Assembly: GCA_002197995.1 (NCBI GenBank)
Contig: NGZR01000004.1
Location: 310,001 to 374,000, forward strand
DNA length: 64,000 nt
Direction: 5' to 3'
From: Gaeumannomyces sp. JS-464
Taxonomy: Eukaryota; Ascomycota; Sordariomycetes; Magnaporthales; Magnaporthaceae
In this document: positions 46,435 to 57,462 of the stretch, one piece after another
Position numbering within the stretch: the first letter of the stretch is position 1
Layout: every line of letters begins with the position of its first letter
Notes under the pieces: model-generated
Told to the model about the DNA's origin: nothing
Database searches by the model: none
Seen by the model: only the letters and a program-made list of their open reading frames with translations
Made by a program: the position numbers and the translations under genes

Positions 46435-47168
46435 TTAGACGCTCTTTCCGAGCTTGTCCTCGTCGGCGATGCTGCCGTTGCTGGACGAGGTGTCCGTCTT
46501 GGTCAGCATGTCATCGTCCTCGGCCTCGGGGCCGTGGAGGCTCTCCTCGAAGACGGGCTCTTGCTCATTCACGTCGAACTTGGTCTTGAAGTCGTGCAAG
46601 CCGCTTGTGTAGCTGCTGCTGTTGGATCGGCGGCGCGTTGGCAAGGTTGAAATGCTCGTCCATGATGTCGTCGCCGGTGGTGCCCCTGTTGGACCGGCGG
46701 TCGTCATTGTCAGCGCATGCTTTTCTTCCTTGCGGGCCGGGCGCAACTCAAATCCTGGCCGATGCGCGTTTCGACGGCAATAAAAGCGGGCGGGCGGGCA
46801 GGTGCAGATGGGGTGCAGGGGAGGTGGTGCCAAAGTGGAAACGGGCAAGTGTGAGTGGCCCCACCGGAGGACGCCACCGTGTAAGTGGTCGGGCGCTGGG
46901 TCGATTGAGGGTTGGAGCAATGGGCGTCCAGGTGCAGCAGTATGATAGGCGGGACATGAGGGCCAGAGTGTCACGGATTCCAGACGTACCAATTGGCCTT
47001 GCCGCCGCCGTTCTTCTTGATCTTCTTGGGTTCGGCATCAGTGAAGCCGTGTTTGGCAAAGTATTTGGGGATGTGCTCCTCGGGCAGGGCAGTGCCGTTG
47101 GCCAGAGCGGCGTGGTTGCGGTCGTTGGCCTTGTGCGAGCGGGTCACTGTTGAAGCCGGTAGGGCCAT
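46435..47168 (-). CDS. STF2-like protein (ATPase-stabilising factor family)
   Basis: Small hydrophilic protein of the family of yeast STF2/TFS1-linked ATPase-stabilising factor; yeast Stf2 is a hydrophilin tied to desiccation tolerance. Exon 1 is 47168-46990 (MALPASTVTRSHKANDRNH), the intron is 46989-46686 and exon 2 is 46685-46435. Family motifs are EEHIPKYFAKHGFTDAEPKK, IKKNGGGKANWG (split by the intron), RRSNSSSYTSGLHDFKTKFD and EPVFEESLHGPE. The protein has an acidic tail ending DKLGKSV. A two-base loss near 46637 (AACGCGCCGCCG) breaks the frame between HFNLANA and RRRSNSSS. The 304-base intron is the longest seen here. Yeast function may not carry over. Confidence 0.83.
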
Positions 47169-50100
47169 GCTGTCAGCATTGGTCGAGCCTGGTGTAATCT
47201 GGGAATTTGGGTCGATTCTCTACATTCGATAGGCTCATTCAGAGCCAGCCATGCAGCCCCGACCAGTCGCTCGATGCAGGGAGACGAATGCACTTACTCT
47301 TGATGGATTATTTTGATGTTGGTGATTGCGAAATGGATGGGAAGTGTGCGTGCTGAATGTTCAATGGAATTCGAATCTCGCGATATCCGAAGCTGGGACA
47401 GACGTGGCCCCCTAGGTATTTTGATTTTGTGTTAGCGCGGCTGCTGGAAAATGGGGTCGGGGGCGGTTTTGGGTCGAACAAGCAGCACACTTGGCTGGAT
47501 CTGGGGCCAGGTCTGGGGAACAAGGGCGATCAGGGAGTCTGATGAGACGGGTTCGGTTGTTGATCGGGCTGACAAGAACAAAGGCTCGAGACACCTCTCT
47601 TTGGGGATTTGTGCTTACGGTGATCAATAGGCCACAGAGCAGTGTCAAACGGCTGCGTTGAGGGATGGGATGGGATGTTGCCGAGGTGGAAACGCAGAAC
47701 GAAACCTTGAACGGATGGATGGATGGGGGAGAGGACGGGGTATTATTAACGTAACGTAGGAGGATGAGAAGGTGGGTGGGTGGGAGCGAGGATAAGGTGG
47801 AGGGCGGGACTGCGTTTGTTCTTGTATCCTCCTCTGTGCCTCTAATATGAGGGGAACCCGGTGCAGAGGGCAGGCTGGGAGGTCGTGTGATGTACAGTGA
47901 TGCAAACTGTGAAGAGATGATGGTATGGTGATTGATGGTGCGGAGAGAAGACCAGACAGCTCTCTGGACGGGAATGCTCTGGGGGCAGCTCCTGCCCTTT
48001 TAAACGCGAGGCGCACGAAGCTTCTCCAAGACAGGCCCAATGGGATCGGCGGATTCCAGACAGACAACCCGGCATCAGGCGAGCTTTACTGCAGACGCAT
48101 CCATTTTGCCATTGCCTGCTACGAGCTGCCCATGCAAGCTAATGCTAACCTTGGCCGTCGCCAATGGTCCCAGACCCCGGCCAGGGGTATGCGGGCTGTG
48201 GTGCAAGAGGCAGAGACGAAGGCGGCCGTCAACGGTAGTCGCGTGACTTGATGTAACCGATGGACTGACTCCCAAAATTGGGTGGGGCCATGGCGTGCCG
48301 GGCGCCCGCAGTGGGCGCCGGGGTCCCATGGAAACGCGCAGAAGCGTGCTCAAGACGCCACCTGTGCTGTGCGTACTGTAGACTTGGGCCGTGGGCCCTC
48401 AATGCCTCGTGTGGCCCTGGAACAAGATGGAAAGGACACGTCAGAAAGCGAAGAGGTCATCGAAGATGAGCACTGAGTACACACACGCACACCATGCGTC
48501 CCACCGATGGGTCCCTGTGGACTCCGGAATCGATATCGGATTCCTCGAGCTATGGAATTGTGAATTCGATTCCCTTTGGGGCTGGAACGACGGGGGTGGC
48601 AGCCGTTGATTCCACTGGCGACCCCTCTTGGTAGTCTATCTCGTGTCATGTTTTGCTCTTCGCATCCGCAATTGACCAGTCAGAGCGAAATCCCGTTCAT
48701 CATTGGCTTATTTTCTGCCGGCCATCCTCACCATCCTCGCCATCCTCGCCGTCGACGCGGAACCTCGACCAGCACGCGAGTTCCATTGCCTCGTTGCGAA
48801 ACTGGCACTGGCTGGCTGACAGGCTTCGCTGGAGTGAAGCTCGTTTCCTATTCCAGCGGAAGCCAATATGCGGCTTGCAGCCGGTGACATCAGCTGGACC
48901 CACTGCGACTGGTCTCAGGCCGTGCTCTCAGGTACGGTCGGGACTCAGTTGCAAGCTTCAAAATGCGGGGTACTCCATACTGGAAGGCTTACGGTAATGG
49001 ACCCGGCCCCCGGGGACTGAGCGCCCTCTTCCGTTAGCGTCCCCAGCATGCCAGTCCTGCCAGGAACACCCACAATGCCCGCAACCCTCTCCCCAAGACG
49101 TGTCCGCGCCCCGTATCAGCGACGATGTCGGGAGTCGGGGCTAGCCTCCTAGACTGACTCCTATCCTCCTTTGGCGTTAGGTGTGTTCTAGCGCTTAGAC
49201 CAGAGCCCAGCTCGAAACGACGCACAGGGACGGAGCCCAAGCCGCCAAGCCGTGATGGCCCTCGCGGCATGACGGAGAGCTCCGGCACGGCCTCGCGGTG
49301 TCAGTTCGGCATCCGTCCCAGAGGTCAGGTGAGCCCAGCCTCCAATTTCCCCGCTGGCTCGTGGTTACTTGCCTACCGCGTCCCACCATACACAGGCCCG
49401 TAGCACACCCTTTCACCTGTGGATTACCCCTGACTCAAGGGTCATGAGGCTTCACTTGTGTCCGAACCGGGCAAGCCGCCGCCGAGAGACGGCCTGGCTG
49501 GACCTGGCTAAATGGCCTGCGCGGGAAACGGGAGCAACGTGGCTCACGGGCGTTGACGGGTGACAGCAACGACGACGGCCCGCGCTTGTTCGGCCATTAG
49601 TACCATACCGGGGACCCCGATTTTGAAAAACGCTGAAGCGTGTGAGGGAGCGTTTTTCAAAAATGGGGTCCCCTAGTATGGTATGTAGGTAGATTTATCT
49701 GGAAGGGGGTCAAGGGGCAGAGGCATAGACGCAGGCCGTTGGCGCATATTTGGCTGGAATGGAAAGCTGTCACCACGCGTCTCGGATTGCAACTCGAAGC
49801 GGGACCCCTAGATGTTGTCTCCAGAGCCCCCGCCAGCCTTGGCCTAGACCGTTGGGAAGCTCCGCCCCATTCCACTGTCCGCCTGGAAACGTCTGGTAGA
49901 TTCGTTTCGTTGGCCTTCTTCCTCGAAAAAACATGCATCACAACATGCTTTGCTCGAGAGCATGATGGCATCCACTCGTGTGCGAGTCTTTCGCCAACTT
50001 GTGGCCTTATTGGGTCCCACGCGATGCTTTGCTCGACTTATTGCCTGATTCGAGTTCGAGTTAGTCATGACATACCGGGATCGGAATCAAGAAGACCATC

Positions 50101-50727
50101 CGTCACATCACGAAGGCAAACCCATAGCGGAGAAGACCCCGACAAAGATCCGATATCGGAAATGCCACACGAGCACACTCGCAGGAATTCGGTAGGGACA
50201 CTACTACTCTGTAAGAACGATTAGCATGCAGTTTAGTTCCCATGCTGAGCGATTTGAAATGCATCTCAAGGAGCGAATCTCGATACTCCCTTGCACAGTT
50301 ATCCAATTGCATTGATCTAGCTTCGCACCGTGGAGTCCGCCTTTCATGCTAGAGTTGGAGGCGAACCCCACAGTGCCTGAATTTATCCCACTCACTGTCA
50401 TCGCATTTGTAAGAGGCCCAGACAAATACGCATTTCCGGTTTTCCATGGGCGCGTAGAAGTCAGGGTCGGAGAGAGTATCGAGTAAAGTCTCAGTCACAG
50501 AATTCCAATTACAAGCCCACACAAGCAACGCCGAGTCACTTCGCCCATTTGAATCATCCATTCTTTGACTGCCTTTTTGCCCGCGTGCCGTTTGGCGTTC
50601 CGAGGCCGGTCTCCGCATTGCGAGTTCGAGGGTCTGACTCCCGCCGGCGAAGTTGCCCCTCCTTGCTTCTGCGCGTGCGACAATAGGGGCCCATTCCTAA
50701 AAAGAACATAGAGAAGAGGAAAAAAAA
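47169..50727. other. Long intergenic region with a hairpin element
   Basis: About 3.6 kb. The left 0.9 kb is the promoter and leader of the STF2-like gene (minus strand). A TATA-like TTTAAAAG (minus strand, 47995-48006) is followed in the direction of transcription by pyrimidine-rich sequence. A near-perfect hairpin lies at 49601-49683. A purine-rich leader (GAGAAGAGGAAAAAAAA) ends at the DRE2 start. No gene is supported. Confidence 0.5.
49601..49683. repeat. 83-bp inverted repeat (MITE-like hairpin)
   Basis: Arms of about 34 bases, TACCATACCGGGGACCCC and on to GAAAAACGCT, then the reverse complement AGCGTTTTTCAAAA to GTATGGTA, with a 14-base loop. There are only a few mismatches. The outer TA ends would fit insertion at a TA, but the true boundary is not proven. 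Confidence 0.85.
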
Positions 50728-51909
50728 ATGTCACCAGCAACAGTCACCATAGACACGACGCCGGACCTGGACCCAGTCGTCCCCTCTGCCGCCGCAAATG
50801 GCACCACTAGCCACAAGACCCTGCTGCTCGCGACACCGGCGCTCGCGTCGCAGCAGAGCGCCATGGCCGACACCCTGACCGCGGTCCAGCGCGGCGACGC
50901 CACCACCACCGCCTCCTCAAAGCCAGAGCTCTACATGCTGGACCGCCTGGCCGCCGGCCTCGTGACGCTCGCGCCCGCATCCTACGACCTCGTCCTCGTC
51001 CTGTCGGGCGCCGACGCCGCCCAGCGCGCCGAGGCGACGGCCCTGCTCGCCCGCCGTGACGTTTTCGCCCGCGTCGCCGCCGCCATGAAGCCCGGCGCCC
51101 CGCTGCGCGCCCGGGGCGGCGGACGCCAACCTCGACCCCGCCGTCGCGAGGGAGGCCATCCTGGCCGGGCTCGTCGAGGCCACAGATGGGAGCGGGGGGT
51201 TCACTAAACCCGAGTTCGAGGAGGGCGCAGCTGTGCCGCTGCGGTTCGGGAAGAACAAGAACAAGAGCAAGATAAATGGCGAGGCAGCAGCAGCAACGGC
51301 AGCGGCGGTGGCCAATGGTGGTGCCGGTGGGCCGGTACAGGCCCCCGCTGCGGCACCAGCGCCGGCCCCACCTGCGGCGGCCAAGTCCCTGCCGAGCGGC
51401 GTGGTGATGGTCGATCTCGACGACGACTTCGATGTCTCGGACGACGACGACGTCGTTGATGAGGACGATCTGATGACCGAGGAGGATCTGATGAGGCCAA
51501 TCCAGCAGCGTGAGCCGCAAACCCCTACCCAAACCCCCCCTCCCTGGAAAGGAAACCCAGAGTGTGTTTTTTTACTTACTAACTTGACCCCCTTTTCCCA
51601 GCACCCGAGTGCGCACCCAAACCCGGGAAGAAGCGGCGCGCGTGCAAGGACTGCACGTGCGGGCTCGCAGAGCGGCTCGAGGCCAAGGACAAGGCGCGGC
51701 GGGAGAAGGCGGACGCGCAGCTTAAGACGCTCAAGCTCGCGTCCGAGGACCTGGCCGAGCTCGACTTCACCGTCCAGGGCAAGACGGGCTCGTGCAACAG
51801 CTGCTCGCTCGGCGACGCCTTCCGCTGCGCCGACTGCCCTTACATCGGCCTGCCGCCGTTCAAGCCGGGCGAGGAGGTCACGATCCTGAACAACGTTGCG
51901 CAGCTTTGA
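50728..51909 (+). CDS. DRE2: Cytosolic Fe-S cluster assembly protein DRE2 (anamorsin)
   Basis: Electron-transfer component of the cytosolic iron-sulfur assembly machinery, working with the diflavin reductase Tah18. ATG at 50728; the intron is 51510-51601 (CTAAC branch); stop at 51909. The N-terminal methyltransferase-like domain includes [20 protein letters not shown] and [10 protein letters not shown]. An Ala/Pro-rich linker leads to [20 protein letters not shown] and [17 protein letters not shown], typical of DRE2. The C-terminal CIAPIN1 domain has both cluster motifs intact: CX11CXXCXC in [17 protein letters not shown] and CXXCX7CXXC in [15 protein letters not shown], ending [17 protein letters not shown] frame break near 51113-51122 (after PGAPLRAR) falls in a G/C-rich run. 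The essential role makes a true pseudogene unlikely. Confidence 0.93.
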
Positions 51910-52383
51910 GAAAGCCGCGGGTAGCCTTTTAATTTACTTTGGGGTCTGAGGAGGACTTCTCGCCTTGTTACGGAAATTTATAGAGCGATATCATTTCTCT
52001 GCAGTTCCATCCCCGGCACAGGGCTCTTATTCTTGTAATATCTGTCTGGTGGTTGAGACCTGGGTCTCCTCCCTCGAGACGATCGACTCATTTTCCTGTG
52101 CCCCTCCCAGGCAAGCCCTTTACAATGGCGTAAACGTAGGGCAATAGCATTGATGAGATATGAAGAGGATGATGATTGGGGCTAGGACACATAATTGCGT
52201 ATACAGAAAATGACATCTCTTCACATTTGGGATACTTGAAACTTTGTTCTCAAGGCATCATACCACCTTGCTATCCAATGATCTCATCAAACACATATCA
52301 GCTCCAGAGATATCCCCGTACCACAGCGTTACAAGGCCCGGCGGACTTGCTCGTGGTATGACAGCCAAAAACCCTACACTACT
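51910..52383. other. Convergent intergenic region
   Basis: About 470 bases of 3' flanks shared by DRE2 (+) and the methyltransferase (-). Nothing else is visible. Confidence 0.6.
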
Positions 52384-53248
52384 CTAGCCACATAAACAAA
52401 CAGCATCAACGCTCAAGACCTTCCCATCAACAGCGGCCTTCACCCACTCCTCACGAAACAACGGCCTCACCTTCTCCACCCACTCATCAACCGCCAAGCC
52501 GACCGTAACCGACGACCGCGCAGCCTGCTCAAACTGCTCGTCGACCCGCTCCATCCCGTACTCGACGTCCCCACGCCCCGAGACGCTGTCCAGCACCACC
52601 GCCTCCTCAACCGCATACCCGGCACCCTCCAGCATCCGCGCGAACGAATTCTTGTCCCTGACCCACGCCCGGTTGGACGGGAACGCCGCCGCGCGCTCCA
52701 GCAGCAGGCCCGGCATGGGGTTGTTCTCGTGCGTGACGTCCACCACGAGCCTGCCGGGGCCATCAACGAGGTGCCGCCTCCACGACTCCACCGCCCTCTC
52801 CGGCTCGGTGAGCAGCACAAACGCGCTGCAGCAGACCACTACGTCGAACTTCTGGCCCCGGAGCTCCGGCACCGTCTCGTCCAGCCTGGTCACGTCCTCG
52901 GCGAATAGACGGATTCTGCCGCTATCACCACCACCACCACCGCCGCCACCACCACACAGCCACAGCCTTCTTTGCCCTCGAGCCCGTCGAGCTTGGCCCG
53001 CGCCTTGGCCAGCATGGCGTCGGTGACGTCGACGCCCACGACCGAGGCGGCGCCGGCCTCGGCCGCCAAAACGACCTCGAGCCCGTGCCGCAGCACAGCA
53101 CCAGCACCACGCGCTCGCCGGGCCGCACGCCGGCGACGGCCATGAACCGCCGGCTGAGGGCGGAGTGGTGCGAGTCGTCGTAGCCGTCCGCCCGCGCCGT
53201 GTACATGCGCTGCGCCGAGGCGACTTGGGTTTCTTCGTTGAGGCTCAT
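52384..53248 (-). CDS. SAM-dependent methyltransferase (class I, methyltransf_11-like)
   Basis: ATG at 53248 starts MSLNEETQVASAQRMYTARA. The N-terminus MYTARADGYDDSHHSALSRR and the SAM-binding motif I VLVLCCGTG followed by LEVVLAAEAGAASVVGVDVT, AMLAKARAKLD identify a Rossmann-fold methyltransferase. Later segments are KFDVVVCCSAFVLL (motif IV), GRLVVDVTHENN, and a C-terminal lid ending KVLSVDAVCLCG. Two frame breaks are needed: near 53080 (one base lost in GGGCTCGAGG) and near 52930 in a GGT/GGC repeat encoding a Val/Ala run. About 285 residues. Similar enzymes act on small molecules, but no substrate can be named and no biosynthetic cluster surrounds it. Confidence 0.82.
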
Positions 53249-53912
53249 GTTTGGGATCCGCTCAGTTTCGTCGTGACTATGTCCCCTTGCGTGAACGAGA
53301 AGCTTCGTCCATGGCTTCTGTGCCCAGGAACTTCGACTAGAAGCAAAGTTGCGTTTATATATCCCCAGGCCTTCGCTAAGTGATGCTCGGACGCGGCCGG
53401 GACGTTAACTCATAAAGCCGGGCACCTTCACGTCACCTGAGCCATGCAGATCCCAAAACCAAACAAGTACTAAGATAGAGGACTAGTAAAACATGCTGAT
53501 AGGTTAGGTATGTAAAAGCCCTTAAAATGCCTGCCAGGTAGCGATATAAAAGAAAAGAAAGGGAAAGAAAAGCCCGTACGCCTGACCGCTTTGCTTCCGG
53601 ATTGTATGTGTTTTCCAATGACCGAGCGCCCCTTTGCCTTGAGACGAGTCCGCGAGACGTTGCATGGCGCCTTCGTGCAAGGTCTGAACAAAGTATACCC
53701 CTCACCCATCTGCTTCCCCTCGACCTCCTGGCGCCCGCGCTTATCATTCTAGCGGGGACGAGTCTGGCCTTGCTTCTGCCCTTGAGGTGCTAGCACAGGA
53801 GGCGGAGATATTACGCCGGCCAGGCACGTGGAAATTTTATACCAATGATTCCAGCCAATACAATAGATGTGAACCGTGGTCGAGGGGAACCAGTGCTGCC
53901 TGGTGGATCTCA
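53249..53912. other. Intergenic spacer
   Basis: About 660 bases between two minus-strand genes: promoter of the methyltransferase and 3' flank of KEX1. No other feature recognised. Confidence 0.5.
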
Positions 53913-56026
53913 TCATTGTGATTTCGCGCCACGAGTGTCCCCTTTGAGGGTGCTCTCCTTACGGGCGCCGCTGGTATCCTCGTCATCACTGTCCCCGCCG
54001 ACACTGTACCTGGCGTCGACCGGCGTCTGGACGTGCAGGTCGTCTAGCTCGCTCTCGTCAAAGTCGCCAGCCTCGACATCGCGGTTGGACCGCCTAGACC
54101 GGAAGCTGTCGAGTCCGGAATGGCGGGCCCCGTTGGCGCCAGCGCCGCCCGCCAACCTGGTGGACGACTCGTTGGGCGAGCCGCCAAACACGCCTTGGTA
54201 GCCCCGGCGGCGGCGGCGGTCGCGCCAGACGTACCAGCCCCAGGCGGCGGCTGCGACGGCAACGATGACAAGCACAACCTCGCCCGACTTGCGGTACGCG
54301 TACCACTTGGCCTCATCCACCTTCTTCTTAGCCTCCTCCTCCTGGGTCGGCGACTTGCCGCCACCGACCGTCGTTGCCGGGCCCTTCTCGCCGTCAAGGC
54401 GACTGTCAGTCGGCTTGCCGCCGATGCTGCTGATGTCGACACCCATGAAACGGTCTAGCATGTCGCGTGTGCGGCGCGGGTAGTCAAAGGGCACCATGTG
54501 CGACGCGTTGTAAAAGACAACGTACGTCAGGTTGCGCGCCTCCTGCCAGAAACCCGCGTTCTCGCCCTCGAAGGTCCAGTCGCGCTGCGGGGCCCATGTG
54601 CCCGGGGTCAACTCGAAGCCTTTGCCGCCGTTCCACTCCATGTTGCCGATCATGGCCTCGGTGCCCTTGTGGTTGCAGATGAGGTCCTCGGCACCAGAGA
54701 AAAGGAGGATGGGGACCTCCTTGAGGATGTCTGGTAGCAGCTCAATTGACGGGTTCGCCGCCCCGGTGCGGAATGTGGAGCCGACGGCGCCATTGCACTC
54801 GGTCCAGCCCGTGACCTTGTTGGAGTTGATGTTCAGAGCCTGGACGACTTCGGGCTTGCGCAGGTACGGCTTGACGTTGACCAGATCCGGGGGCCAGTTC
54901 ATGCCGCAGCTCGGGAATGTGTCGCTCAGGCGTATGTCGTACATGTTCGTGCAGTGCTTTTGTCCGTCCGCCTCGACCTTGGCAGTGAACTTGAGCATAT
55001 CTTGAAGCCGTCTCGCATTGGAGCGCGTCAACCATGTGCGGCGATGACTGGATATCCTTCATGCATATTTGTTGCTGCATTTCCAGCTTCTGTGCAATGT
55101 CAGAGCCCTTCGTGAGCAGCTTCTTCTCGTAGGCAAACTCGAGATATGCCGGGTACTGGTCTTTGGGAGAGATCACCCATTGCCAATCAGGAGGCCCTTT
55201 AGGTTCCATTTCTCGTCCGGCTTCTTATTCTTGTTCCGATCCATGATGTGCTTCGCGATGTATGGGATATGCTGTCCAGCGAAGGATTCTCCAGCGAAGT
55301 AGAGCTGATGGCGCATGGAAACTATGTTAGCAAATAGAGCCGTATAACCGCCAGGTTTGACCGCGAGGACAGAAAAGGGTGCCAGCAGCCCTCGACGTAC
55401 ATCGTCATTCTGGTACTCCGGAAACAGCGCGAACCACTTCTCGAGGAATTGGACGAACTGATCGGCCATCTGGTTCAACTCCGTCACATAGCTATCTGTG
55501 TTGACGTAGTGAAGCCGGTGCCGACGGGGTTGTCGACAAACATGACATTGGCGAACTCGGTCCATGAGCCCTCATTGTATACCAGCGTGTTTTCGCTTTG
55601 AGCCTGTAGGGGCCGATCTCCATCATGGCGCCGTCCATGGAACTGCAGCCCGGGCCGCCGTTTAGCCAAATGACTTCGCTGGCTTGTTGCGATGTGCTTG
55701 TTCTGGTAGTGCCAGAAAAACAAATTGCCGTTGTGCTCGGGTGTGACCTCGATGTGACTGTAAGGAAGAGTGCTCGCGTGTCAGCAAGCCAACCAGCGCC
55801 GAGTTCTAGCCATCGTGACTTCTCGGACCGATCGGGAAGCCGGTTCCATCATCTCAGCCGGAGGGAGGAGCGGCGGATGCGGTAGTTCTCACCCTGCGTG
55901 CATCTTGAGTAGCGGTCCGGGGGGCGCGCCGGGTAGCGATTTGACAAAATAGTCGCTCGCGGAGGCGGCGCTGACGGCGGCGCTCCACGAGAGGCCGAGG
56001 AGCGCCAGCGCGGCCGGCCGACGCAT
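53913..56026 (-). CDS. KEX1: Pheromone-processing carboxypeptidase KEX1
   Basis: Golgi serine carboxypeptidase (S10) that trims C-terminal Lys/Arg from secreted propeptides after Kex2 cleavage. ATG at 56026 gives a signal peptide ([20 protein letters not shown]). Introns are 55892-55758 and 55400-55305; the latter is 96 bases and open in frame. Motifs: [55 protein letters not shown], catalytic Ser in [19 protein letters not shown] (Phe where Tyr is usual), [20 protein letters not shown], catalytic Asp in [19 protein letters not shown] and His in [17 protein letters not shown]. The Lys-rich stalk leads to a membrane helix ([19 protein letters not shown]) and a cytosolic acidic tail ([20 protein letters not shown]), the usual KEX1 layout. 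Frame breaks occur near 55685, 55610, 55510, 55175 and 55025; all active-site parts are present. Confidence 0.93.
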
Positions 56027-57462
56027 CTCGGTCAATATTGATGAAATAAACATGGTCGCTCGCAGAAGGGAACGTCTGGGAAGGTTGTTGGTGTTCTCCC
56101 CTGGCGGGAGAGGATGGGGATTCGAGGGTGGGCGGCGATTGCCCCCAGCGCGGCGGAAGGGACGACAAGGCGAGGCGGAGGGCGTAAAGAAACAGACGCG
56201 CTTGTGTCGCAGGTGTCAATCATGGACACCTTCAGAACATGAGGTTGGCGGACAAAGAGAAGTCCAGACAGTGGTGGCCTCCGGGAAGAGGAAGACTGAA
56301 CGAGAATAAGGGGCTCTGTTTCCAAACGAGGAGCCCCGTTGCAACAGTATCTGATCAACAGTCGTGGGTTTTGGATCCCGACCCGATGCTGATTCAAGGC
56401 CAAGGTGTCCTCGATTTGCGATTATGCTTGAAATCGATGCCGCAGTCTGGAAAGGGTCTGGGCGGCTCGAACGAACCCACGCTTGCGACAGGCTCCACCG
56501 GCAACCTAATTCTCGACTACACTACTCCGTATTAAGCAGGGGCCGGGGGCTCGTTTGCTGTGCGGTGCGGCTACAGGGTCCCGATTCCAGTGCTGGTGTG
56601 GCTCAGGGTGGCAGCAAGGTCCTTGTTCTGCGCGTGCTTACTCCAGCAGGGTTGGAGCGCTGCTGCTAAATTTGTAATTTGTCCTGATTGAGACCAATTC
56701 TGCGCTGCGCGACGAGGGCTGTGGCGGGCGGTTGCGACTGAAGCTGAGGCTGACGGTTTTCGACCTCGCCGCTCCGCCGCAGCAAATGCGAATCGCGCTT
56801 CTCGTTCTCTGATCGGCAATTTTTCCTCCTATACTGTGATTTCTAGTAAGCGGTTAGATCGTTTTCACGTTCCGTCCCATTGCATGCCACCAATATGGCG
56901 GCAATATGTTTGGAGGTGCCAAGAGCCAAGGACCTCAGCGTCTCAGCTGGCGTGCAGGGTGTCGCGAGAATCAAGGCGGCCGTCCCCCACAGCACGACAG
57001 CCACACTACACCCCTCAGGGATCACAAAGGTTAGTTTCTTGTGGGGCTTTCCTAATCTGGATTGAACCCGATACATCCTTTTACATAAGAGATCGTCCTT
57101 AAAATTTTGTATCTCTACCTAGCCCCACTTAGTTGATACCTTGGTTTGCGCTGGAAATTTCTCGGAACGTGATGTATTCCCCTGGCCGTCCACCGACTAA
57201 CCTTTGTGATCCCTGAGGGGTGTACGATTGTGCGGTTGGGAGCTGTTGACTCGGTCGACCCCAGGTCACCAGCCACAACTTTGTCTGGTGGGGTCCAACT
57301 GACCTGTTTCGTCCAATGCTGTTCGATATTCTTGGGCTCGAAAAATGGAAGGCAAAAATTATTCCATCTTAGTCCATCAAATCCAAATCTGTGGTGCCTG
57401 AGACACTTTGTGCCGGCTTCAACGTGCCAACTGCCAAAACAGATCCGGACAACGCTGCAAAA
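56027..57462. other. Divergent intergenic region (KEX1 / SFM1)
   Basis: About 1.4 kb holding both promoters and, at 57008-57223, a pair of perfect 28-base inverted repeats. No gene is supported. Confidence 0.5.
57008..57223. repeat. Perfect 28-bp inverted repeats 160 bp apart
   Basis: Left arm 57008-57035 (ACACCCCTCAGGGATCACAA and on) and right arm 57196-57223, its exact reverse complement. The 160 bases between are AT-richer than the flanks. Could be a small non-autonomous transposon or a regulatory cruciform. Confidence 0.88.

Noticed and set aside
47645..48067. Minus-strand 140-codon frame upstream of the STF2-like gene
   Set aside because: Pro/Ser/His-rich and pyrimidine-driven. It follows a TATA-like site and fits an untranslated leader better than a protein.
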